A stretch of 46,591 nucleotides of DNA from an uncultured Prevotellaceae bacterium (GTDB lineage Bacteria > Bacteroidota > Bacteroidia > Bacteroidales > Bacteroidaceae): contig CAMJKP010000022.1 in the NCBI GenBank assembly GCA_946406435.1, positions 1 to 46,591 of the forward strand, in the 5' to 3' direction. The notes under the pieces are model-generated. The model saw nothing but the letters and a program-made list of their open reading frames with translations. It was not told the origin of the DNA and did no database searches. Below, piece after piece: positions 40,514 to 46,591 of the stretch; position 1 is the stretch's first letter, and every line of letters begins with the position of its first letter. The translations under genes and the position numbers were made by a program.

Positions 40514-42370
40514 ATGACAAAAGAAGAGAACATAGCCAGACTCGAAAAATTAAAGAGTATTGTTCTGTCAATGCCCGAGAAGCCGGGGTCGTACCAATAC
40601 TACGATTCCGAAGGGACTATTATATACGTAGGAAAGGCAAAGAACCTAAAGCGCAGAGTTTCGTCCTATTTCCACAAGGAAGTCGATAGATTCAAGACAA
40701 AAGTACTGGTTAGTAAGATACACAACATAACCTATACCGTGGTAAATACAGAAGAAGATGCCCTTTTGCTCGAGAATTCTCTTATCAAGAAATACAATCC
40801 AAGGTATAATGTACTTCTCAAAGACGGAAAAACCTACCCAAGCATCGCTGTAACCAACGAATTATTCCCCCGTATCTTCAAGACAAGACAGATAAACCGT
40901 AAGTTTGGCACGTTTTATGGTCCTTACTCCCATATAGGCTCTATGTACACGATTCTAGAGCTAATAAAGAAGCTTTACCATCCCCGTACCTGCAGAATGC
41001 CAATAACACACGAAGGAATCGAGCAAAACAAATACAAGGCTTGTCTGGAATACCATATAAAGAATTGTGGAGCTCCTTGCATCAACAAGCAGTCCTACGA
41101 CGAATATCAGGAGAATATCCGTATGGCAAGGGAGATTCTGAAAGGAAACACCCGAGAACTAAGCAAGATAATCTACGAGCAGATGATGCAGAAGGCCGAG
41201 GAAATGAAGTTCGAGGAAGCTGAGGTTTTAAAGCAGAAATACCTTCTTATCGACCAGTTCTGTGCCAAGAGCGAGGTTGTATCCCATACCATAACAGACG
41301 TGGATGTTTTCAGCATCGACGACGATGAAAACAAGCACAACGCTTTCATCAACTATCTGCACGTAACAAATGGTACGATAAACCAGAGTTTCACCTTTGA
41401 ATACAAGCGTAAACTTGACGAGACAGACGAGGAATTGCTTCTTCAGGCTATACCCGAGATACGTGACAGATTCAACTCTACAGCAAAGGAGATAATAGTG
41501 CCTATGGAGATGGAATGGACTATTCCAAATGCAACGCTATTTGTGCCCCAAAGAGGCGACAAGAAGCACTTACTGGAGCTGTCGCAGATGAACTGCAAGC
41601 AATACCGTTTTGACCGCCTTAAACAGGCTGATAAGCTCAATCCAGAGCAGAAGTCTGTGCGCTTGATGAAGGAACTACAAGAGAAGCTCGGATTAGACAA
41701 GATGCCATACCAGATAGAAGCCTTTGATAACTCCAATATTTCGGGTACGGATGCCGTTGCGGGATGCGTTGTCTTCAAGGGTATGAAGCCTTCAAAGAAA
41801 GACTATCGCAAGTACAATATAAAGACCGTCACAGGTCCTGACGATTACGCCTCTATGCATGAGGTTGTTTTGAGAAGATACGGCAGAATAAAAGAAGAAA
41901 AAGAGCAGGATCCAGAGAACGATGACATACGTTTTCCAGACCTTATCGTATGTGATGGAGGCATTGGTCAGATGAATGTAGTTCGCGAGATTGTAGAGGA
42001 CACTTTGCACCTAAATATCCCTATCGCTGGTCTTGCAAAGAATGATAAGCATAGAACCAATGAACTGCTTTTCGGATTCCCTCCTAAGACCATACAACTA
42101 AAGACCAATAGCGAGCTTTTTCACGTACTCACACAGCTTCAAGACGAGGTTCATAGGTATGCTATCACCTTCCATAGAGATAAGCGCTCTAAGCACGCTT
42201 TACACTCGGAACTTGACGACATCAAGGGAATAGGCAAGGCAACGAAGGAAGCTCTTCTAAAACACTTCAAGAGCGTCAAGAGAATCAAGGAAACAGACGA
42301 GGAAGCAATAGCCGAAATAATAGGCAAGGCAAAGGCAAGAATCGTCAAAGAAGGACTGAGTATATTCTAA
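40514..42370 (+). CDS. uvrC: UvrABC excinuclease subunit C
   Basis: The 618-residue protein has the GIY-YIG nuclease domain at the N-terminus ('KPGSYQYYDSEGTIIYVGKAKNLKRRVSSYF'). The UVR domain follows ('IYEQMMQKAEEMKFEEAEVLKQK', about 210-245), then the RNase H-like nuclease ('IEAFDNSNISGTDAVAGCVVFKGMKPSKKDYRKYNIK' and 'LIVCDGGIGQMN'). A C-terminal helix-hairpin-helix ('LDDIKGIGKATKEALLKHFKSVKRI') ends the protein. It makes both incisions in nucleotide excision repair. Length is normal. Confidence 0.97.
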   Translation: MTKEENIARLEKLKSIVLSMPEKPGSYQYYDSEGTIIYVGKAKNLKRRVSSYFHKEVDRFKTKVLVSKIHNITYTVVNTEEDALLLENSLIKKYNPRYNVLLKDGKTYPSIAVTNELFPRIFKTRQINRKFGTFYGPYSHIGSMYTILELIKKLYHPRTCRMPITHEGIEQNKYKACLEYHIKNCGAPCINKQSYDEYQENIRMAREILKGNTRELSKIIYEQMMQKAEEMKFEEAEVLKQKYLLIDQFCAKSEVVSHTITDVDVFSIDDDENKHNAFINYLHVTNGTINQSFTFEYKRKLDETDEELLLQAIPEIRDRFNSTAKEIIVPMEMEWTIPNATLFVPQRGDKKHLLELSQMNCKQYRFDRLKQADKLNPEQKSVRLMKELQEKLGLDKMPYQIEAFDNSNISGTDAVAGCVVFKGMKPSKKDYRKYNIKTVTGPDDYASMHEVVLRRYGRIKEEKEQDPENDDIRFPDLIVCDGGIGQMNVVREIVEDTLHLNIPIAGLAKNDKHRTNELLFGFPPKTIQLKTNSELFHVLTQLQDEVHRYAITFHRDKRSKHALHSELDDIKGIGKATKEALLKHFKSVKRIKETDEEAIAEIIGKAKARIVKEGLSIF

Positions 42371-42484
42371 GTAAAGAACGAAGAGTTAAGAGTGAAGAAT
42401 TTAAGTTAGTTTTTATGGTAAAAAAAAGGCAAACGGTCTTAAACAACAATACAAACTTAAATTCTTCACTCTTCGTTCTTCACT
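42371..42484. repeat. Spaced inverted repeat GAACGAAGAG...
   Basis: Left arm GAACGAAGAGTTAAGAGTGAAGAATTTAAGTT (42376-42407, one 5-bp insertion) and the right arm AACTTAAATTCTTCACTCTTCGTTC are inverse copies. The element lies after uvrC and can form its terminator. Confidence 0.75.
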
Positions 42485-42499
42485 ATTCAAATTTTTTAT

Positions 42500-42507
42500 T
42501 ATCTTTG
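42500..42507 (+). promoter_or_regulatory. Promoter -7 box (TATCTTTG) of dtd
   Basis: Only 4 nt (CAAC) separate this box from the ATG at 42512, so the dtd message should be leaderless. Confidence 0.65.
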
Positions 42508-42511
42508 CAAC

Positions 42512-42964
42512 ATGAGAACTGTTATACAAAGAGTAAAGCACGCATCCGTTACAATTAACGGAGAGGTAAAAGGAAAGATAGGAAATGGTCTGTTGATTCT
42601 TCTTGGAGTACAGTCAGACGACACACAAGAGGACATCGACTGGCTCGTGGGTAAGATATCCAAGCTACGTATTTTCGACGACGAGAATGGCGTTATGAAC
42701 CGTTCCGTGATGGATGTTGACGGCAACTGTCTTGTAGTGTCTCAATTCACCCTTATGGCAAGCTACAAGAAAGGCAATCGTCCTTCATGGATAAAGGCTG
42801 CTCCACACGACATCTCTATCCCCATCTATGAGGCGTTCTGCAAGGCTTTAGAGGCAGAGACGGGCAAACATATAGAGACGGGTGAGTTCGGGGCTGATAT
42901 GAAGGTAGAATTGCTAAATGACGGTCCGGTAACAATCTGTATGGATACGAAGAATAAGGAGTAG
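42512..42964 (+). CDS. dtd: D-aminoacyl-tRNA deacylase
   Basis: The 150-residue protein has the DTD hallmarks: 'MRTVIQRVKHASVTINGEVKGKIGNGLLILLGV', the catalytic loop 'VVSQFTLMASYKKGNRPSW' with the SQxxL motif, and the cross-subunit 'LNDGPVTICMDT' (Gly-cis-Pro region). It removes D-amino acids (and Gly) from mischarged tRNAs. The start is set by the promoter directly upstream. Confidence 0.96.
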   Translation: MRTVIQRVKHASVTINGEVKGKIGNGLLILLGVQSDDTQEDIDWLVGKISKLRIFDDENGVMNRSVMDVDGNCLVVSQFTLMASYKKGNRPSWIKAAPHDISIPIYEAFCKALEAETGKHIETGEFGADMKVELLNDGPVTICMDTKNKE

Positions 42965-43010
42965 AGTTTAGAGAGTAAAGAGTAAAGTAGATAGAGTAAA
43001 GAGTAAAGTT
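42964..43010. repeat. Tandem AGAGTAAAG repeat before deoC
   Basis: AGAGAGTAAAGAGTAAAGTAG and AGAGTAAAGAGTAAAGTTTT are near-direct repeats in the short dtd-deoC gap. Their role is unclear. Confidence 0.6.
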
Positions 43011-43032
43011 TTACCAATAAATAAAAACCAAT

Positions 43033-43932
43033 ATGGAAATAAACGAGAAATCCAAGTACGAGCAGGTATTGTCTCAGTATAACTGCGAACTTGATGATGC
43101 TGAAATCAAGGCAAAGGTAAGAGATATAATCGCCACAAAAGTGCCGGAGAACGACACTCTTGACGTGAAGAAATTCCTCTTCGGAAGCATAGAACTCACA
43201 ACCCTGAAACCAACCGACAGCGATGTATCTGTCATGGCATTCACAGAGCGAGTAAATGCTTTCGATAACGAGTACCCTAACCTACCCCACGTTGCAACAA
43301 TCTGTGTGTATCCTTGCTTTGCAGAGATAGTAAAGGACACTCTCGAAGTAGAAGGCGTAGAGATAGCCTGCGTTTCTGGCTCATTTCCGAGCTCTCAGGC
43401 GCGAATAGAGGTCAAGGTGGCAGAGACGGCCCTTGCAGTAAAAGACGGTGCCACAGAGATAGATATCGTGATGCCTGTGGGCAAGTTCCTTAGCGGAGAT
43501 ATTGAAGGCGTATGCGATGAGATTAGCGAGCTCAAGGCTATCTGCGGAGAGAATGTTCCTATGAAGGTAATTCTTGAAACAGGATGTCTTACAACTGCAA
43601 GCAACATCAAGAAGGCTTCTATTCTTGCTATGTACGCTGGTGCTGACTACATCAAGACAAGTACAGGTAAGGAAAAGATTAGCGCAACTCCAGAGGCTGC
43701 ATACGTAATGTGTCAGGCTATTAAGGAATACTACGAAAAGACAGGTATTCAGATTGGTTTCAAGCCTGCTGGCGGATTAAATACCGTTATGGATGCAATT
43801 ATCTACTACACAATCGTAAAGGAGGTTCTTGGTGAGAAATGGCTCACAAATAAATACCTCAGACTCGGTACTTCAAGACTTGCTAATCTCCTTCTTTCTG
43901 AGATAGAGGGAGAAGAGATAAATTTCTTCTGA
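43033..43932 (+). CDS. deoC: Deoxyribose-phosphate aldolase
   Basis: The 299-residue protein contains the TIM-barrel DeoC core: 'VKVILETGCLTTASNIKKASILAMYAGADYIKTSTGK', where Lys208 in 'YIKTSTGK' is the Schiff-base residue, and 'QIGFKPAGGLNT' with the second Lys (Lys244). It splits 2-deoxyribose 5-phosphate to acetaldehyde and glyceraldehyde 3-phosphate. It is longer than the E. coli type at the N-terminus, as in other Bacteroidales. The TGA stop is shared with the palindromic element e. Confidence 0.96.
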   Translation: MEINEKSKYEQVLSQYNCELDDAEIKAKVRDIIATKVPENDTLDVKKFLFGSIELTTLKPTDSDVSVMAFTERVNAFDNEYPNLPHVATICVYPCFAEIVKDTLEVEGVEIACVSGSFPSSQARIEVKVAETALAVKDGATEIDIVMPVGKFLSGDIEGVCDEISELKAICGENVPMKVILETGCLTTASNIKKASILAMYAGADYIKTSTGKEKISATPEAAYVMCQAIKEYYEKTGIQIGFKPAGGLNTVMDAIIYYTIVKEVLGEKWLTNKYLRLGTSRLANLLLSEIEGEEINFF

Positions 43933-44046
43933 CCCCCCACCCCCCAAGGGGGAGTTATTTGAATAGTAATGCCGCTCAAAAGAATTCGTTTGAAAACTTT
44001 TGAGCGGCATTAGTATATAAAGTTCCCCCTTGGGGGTTAGGGGGTC
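43931..44046. repeat. GACCC palindromic element, copy e (116 bp)
   Basis: Left GACCCCCCACCCCCCAAGGG and right inverse end (GACCCCCTAACCCCCAAGGG) form terminal inverted repeats. Central hairpin AATGCCGCTCAAAAG/CTTTTGAGCGGCATT (43968-44011) differs from copies b and d in both arms so that pairing is kept. The left end overlaps the deoC TGA; the right end directly touches the TAG of the convergent prenyl synthase gene. Confidence 0.92.
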
Positions 44047-45024
44047 CTACAACTTCCTCCCTATCACATAGTCCACATAGGCAGTAAATGAAGCCTTGAG
44101 ATCATCATTCTTAACCTTGTTTTCTATGAAAGAAAGGCACTCTTCACGAAGAGTTTCCATTGTATCCTTAGCATATTCTATACCACCATTCTCCTTGGTG
44201 AAAGCAACAAGCTTAGCAATTTCTTCCTTACTAACCTCATGCTGCTTAACCTTGTATGAAATAGCAAGCATCTCCGGATTCTGAGTAGAAAGAACAGCAT
44301 GAATAACAGGCAAAGTAAGCTTTCCTTCTGCCATATCGTTTCCTGTAGGCTTTCCTATTTCGTCAGAATCATAGTAGTCAAAGATATCATCACGAATCTG
44401 GAAGATAATACCAAGTTTCTGACCAAACTCACGAGCAGCAGTAATATCCACTTCAGAAGCTCCAGCACTCATAGCACCCATAGCACAACAAGCCTCAAAG
44501 AGAGCAGCTGTCTTCTGTTTGATAACCTCGTAATATGTCTCTTCGCAGATAGTCTCTCCCCCATTACTTGTAAGCTGAAGAATCTCTCCGTTTGCAAGCG
44601 TCTGACCAAGACGTGCAAGATATGAAACGATAGGCTGAGAACCTGTCAAAGACACGTTAAGAAGAGCTGTTGAAAGGATATAGTCACCAACCAATACAGC
44701 AACCTTATTATCGTAGAGAGCATTAACCGATTTCTGTCCGCGACGCTCTCCTGACTCGTCAACAACATCATCATGAACAAGAGATGCTGTATGCAGAAGT
44801 TCAAGTCCTACGGCTGCTCTTTGTGTGGATTCATTAACCTCGCCAAAGCATTTGGCAGTAAGGAGAATGAGCATAGGACGCATACGCTTTCCTGCACGTT
44901 TACGGATATGATCGAGAACTGTCTCGAGCATACCGTCAGTATGTGAAAGAGAGTCGTTGAAAAGACTAATGAACTCCTGAAGTTCAGTATCAATTGGTTT
45001 ACGAATATGTGATAAATAATCCAT
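44047..45024 (-). CDS. Polyprenyl diphosphate synthase (trans-type)
   Basis: The 325-residue protein has both Asp-rich motifs of trans-prenyltransferases: the first 'LVHDDVVDESGERRG' (FARM region DDxxD) and the second 'IFQIRDDIFDYYD' (SARM). The residue before the first motif region is 'LELLHTASL', typical for long-chain (octaprenyl/solanesyl-type) enzymes. It probably makes the side chain of menaquinone, which the fumarate reductase complex uses. It is divergent from polA. Confidence 0.93.
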   Translation of the reverse strand: MDYLSHIRKPIDTELQEFISLFNDSLSHTDGMLETVLDHIRKRAGKRMRPMLILLTAKCFGEVNESTQRAAVGLELLHTASLVHDDVVDESGERRGQKSVNALYDNKVAVLVGDYILSTALLNVSLTGSQPIVSYLARLGQTLANGEILQLTSNGGETICEETYYEVIKQKTAALFEACCAMGAMSAGASEVDITAAREFGQKLGIIFQIRDDIFDYYDSDEIGKPTGNDMAEGKLTLPVIHAVLSTQNPEMLAISYKVKQHEVSKEEIAKLVAFTKENGGIEYAKDTMETLREECLSFIENKVKNDDLKASFTAYVDYVIGRKL

Positions 45025-45043
45025 TGGTTTCTGAAATTTGTTA

Positions 45044-45051
45044 CAAAATTA
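45044..45051 (-). promoter_or_regulatory. Promoter -7 box (TAATTTTG) of the prenyl synthase
   Basis: Minus-strand box 20 nt before the ATG at 45024. Confidence 0.65.
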
Positions 45052-45105
45052 CATAAATAATTTGGTTTTCAAAGCAAGTTATAGGAGTTTTTAATTTTTT
45101 ATTAT

Positions 45106-45113
45106 TAATTTTG
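45106..45113 (+). promoter_or_regulatory. Promoter -7 box (TAATTTTG) of polA
   Basis: Plus-strand box. The expected message starts near 45120, so the repeat that follows lies in a 5' untranslated region of about 180 nt. Confidence 0.6.
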
Positions 45114-45130
45114 CAGAAATATATACTAGA

Positions 45131-45290
45131 AATGAAGTATCGCAAGCTCTACTTCATGGGTTTAAAGGTTGTAAGGTTAAGAGGTTAGAGGTTAGAAGGT
45201 CAGCATCGCTAATAGGCATTCCGACCTAAAAACTAAGAACCTAAAAAACATTCCGACCAGAAAACCTACAAACCCCAAAACCTTCAACAT
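45131..45290. repeat. GAAGT-hairpin plus GGTTA/AACCT repeat, copy B
   Basis: The hairpin TGAAGTATCGCAAGCTCTACTTCA is followed by a GGTTA-rich run and the core CAGCATCGCTAATAGGCATT (45202-45221, identical to copy A at 6416-6435). CCGACC and AACCT-rich blocks follow. Compared with copy A, the central spacer is shorter and CATTCCGACC is present twice. Confidence 0.8.
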
Positions 45291-45298
45291 AAACAGAT

Positions 45299-46591
45299 AT
45301 GGACAAACTATTCCTATTAGACGCCTACGCAATTATTTACCGTAGCTATTACGCATTCATAAATGCTCCCCGTATCAACTCCAAGGGTATGAACACAAGC
45401 ACCGTCATGGGCTTCTGCAATACGCTTAACGAGGTTCTTACGAAAGAGAAACCAACACATTTTGCCGTAGCCTTCGACCACGGAAAGACCTTCCGTCATG
45501 AGGCTTTTCCTGCCTATAAGGCACAGCGTCAAGAGACCCCGGAAGACATCAAAATGTCTATACCTATCATCAAGGATATTCTCAACGCTTTCCATATTCC
45601 AGTTATTCAGGTTGACGGCTTTGAGGCTGACGACATCATAGGAACAATAGCCCATAAGGCTGACCTTGAGGGAATGCAAACCTATATGGTTACGCCCGAC
45701 AAGGACTATGCCCAACTCGTAACCGACAACGTGTTCATGTATCGTCCGCGTCATGGTGGTGGCTACGACATCATGGGACCAAAAGAGGTTTGCGAGAAAT
45801 ACGGAATAGATAATACCGCCCAAGTCATCGACCTCTTAGGACTCATGGGCGATTCATCAGATAACTTCCCTGGTTGTCCGGGAGTGGGAGAAAAGACAGC
45901 CGTGAAACTCATCAAGGAGTTTGGCAGCATCGAAGTCCTCCTCTCCTCCACCGATCAGATCAAGGGAAAGATGCGCGAAAAAGTTGAAGGTGCAAGAGAA
46001 GACATAAAGATGTCAAAGTTCCTTGCCACCATCCGACAAGATGTTCCCGTATCAATCTCATTCGATGAGATGAAAGTTTCCGAACCTAACGAAAACCGCC
46101 TTCGTGAAATTTTTACAGATTTGGAATTTAAATCACTTGCCGATCGCATTCTGAAAAAAACGGTCCAAAAACCAAAAGTTGTGAATATGCAACTGAATCT
46201 TTTTGAAGAATCCACGGCGAGCGGCCAAGGCTTTTTCGAAAACCCTTCTTTCGAAACTTTTAAAACATCTGGTGCAAAATATCATCTTATTGAAACAGAA
46301 GAAGATGCACGAAAACTTTCTGAACTCATTGTTACAAACAAAGAAGTGGCATTCGACACCGAAACCACCTCAATTAACGCTATCGACGCGGAATTAGTGG
46401 GTTTAAGTTTTGCTTTGAAGGAAAAAGAGGCCTATTACGTTGCTGTTCCGGCAAAACGTGAAGAAGCGTTAAGAATTGTAAACATTTTTAAGGATGTTTA
46501 TGAAAGTGAAAATATTGTAAAAATTGGTCAAAATTGTAAGTACGATATTGAAGTACTGAAAAATTACGGAATTGAGGTCAAGGCTCCTCTT
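45299..46591 (+). CDS. polA: DNA polymerase I, 5' part (gene runs off the window)
   Basis: The first 431 codons are present without a stop. The N-terminal 5'-3' exonuclease domain is complete: 'FLLDAYAIIYRSYYAF', 'FDHGKTFRHEAFPAYKAQR', 'QVDGFEADDIIGTIA', 'VTPDKDYAQLV', and the helix-hairpin-helix 'MGDSSDNFPGCPGVGEKTAVKLIKEFG'. The 3'-5' proofreading domain starts at 'EVAFDTETTSINAIDAELVGLSF', with the DxE motif intact. The enzyme removes primers and fills gaps in repair. From about 46080 on, the base and codon use shifts to AT-rich codons (AAA, GAA, TTT), unlike the first 780 bp. Confidence 0.95.
   Translation, partial: MDKLFLLDAYAIIYRSYYAFINAPRINSKGMNTSTVMGFCNTLNEVLTKEKPTHFAVAFDHGKTFRHEAFPAYKAQRQETPEDIKMSIPIIKDILNAFHIPVIQVDGFEADDIIGTIAHKADLEGMQTYMVTPDKDYAQLVTDNVFMYRPRHGGGYDIMGPKEVCEKYGIDNTAQVIDLLGLMGDSSDNFPGCPGVGEKTAVKLIKEFGSIEVLLSSTDQIKGKMREKVEGAREDIKMSKFLATIRQDVPVSISFDEMKVSEPNENRLREIFTDLEFKSLADRILKKTVQKPKVVNMQLNLFEESTASGQGFFENPSFETFKTSGAKYHLIETEEDARKLSELIVTNKEVAFDTETTSINAIDAELVGLSFALKEKEAYYVAVPAKREEALRIVNIFKDVYESENIVKIGQNCKYDIEVLKNYGIEVKAPL

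Noticed and set aside
1..46591. tRNA, rRNA, insertion sequences, prophage or integrative element
   Set aside because: No cloverleaf, rRNA stretch, transposase, integrase or phage structural gene was recognised in either strand.

Overview
The window looks like an origin-proximal chromosomal segment of a Bacteroidales bacterium, most likely a gut Prevotella/Segatella-type species. The reasons are: about twenty genes preceded by the Bacteroidetes sigma-ABfr type -7 element TAnnTTTG, mostly without a Shine-Dalgarno sequence; a frdC-frdA-frdB complex with a single cytochrome b subunit; a FeoA-FeoB fusion next to a Cys-rich FeoB-associated peptide; large exported proteins with InlB-type repeats and a C-terminal 'YDLNG..V' motif; and a DUF2023-flavodoxin operon. 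Two perfect 16-bp ParB sites (parS) lie beside mnmG, apt and uvrC, which places this end of the window near the replication origin. No tRNA, rRNA, CRISPR array, transposase or prophage gene was seen.

Layout. 1-2.8 kb: repeats, a 53-residue membrane peptide, and a Fic-WYL regulator operon whose promoter is bracketed by two near-identical direct repeats. 2.86-9.9 kb: small plus-strand genes (two flavodoxin-fold oxidoreductases, TfoX-like, DUF2023 plus flavodoxin, two methyltransferases, a ZIP metal transporter, DUF2809), separated by palindromic repeats. 9.9-15.3 kb: a membrane-anchored winged-helix regulator with a membrane partner, an NSS symporter, an exported RelA/SpoT-like protein and a membrane-bound AraC regulator. 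15.5-23.1 kb: two paralogous surface or secreted proteins (1402 and 889 aa) with a 63-residue acidic peptide. 23.1-33.7 kb: a candidate small RNA, an exported esterase, a TlpA lipoprotein, an M13 peptidase, the Fe(II) uptake cluster, a MaoC hydratase and a SpoIIAB/SpoIIAA-like pair. 33.9-46.6 kb: housekeeping genes frdBAC, mnmG, apt, uvrC, dtd, deoC, a polyprenyl synthase and the 5' part of polA.

The most striking feature is a family of short palindromic elements with GACCC...GGGTC ends. At least five copies start at, or within a few bases of, a stop codon. Copies of the central hairpin show compensating base changes. Related sequence appears inside coding regions: in-frame in mnmG (about 30 extra residues) and as the last 11 codons of the anti-sigma-like ATPase. 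This resembles in principle the coding palindromic elements of Rickettsia, but I know of no description for this group. Other candidates for new biology are a structured 5' leader shared by the DUF2023-flavodoxin operon and a methyltransferase, the exported RelA/SpoT-like protein, a 22-bp iteron-like array beside a perfect 44-bp palindrome, and the Fic-WYL unit.

All calls come from reading the sequence; no database search was run. Family names rest on recognised motifs and general familiarity with the families.
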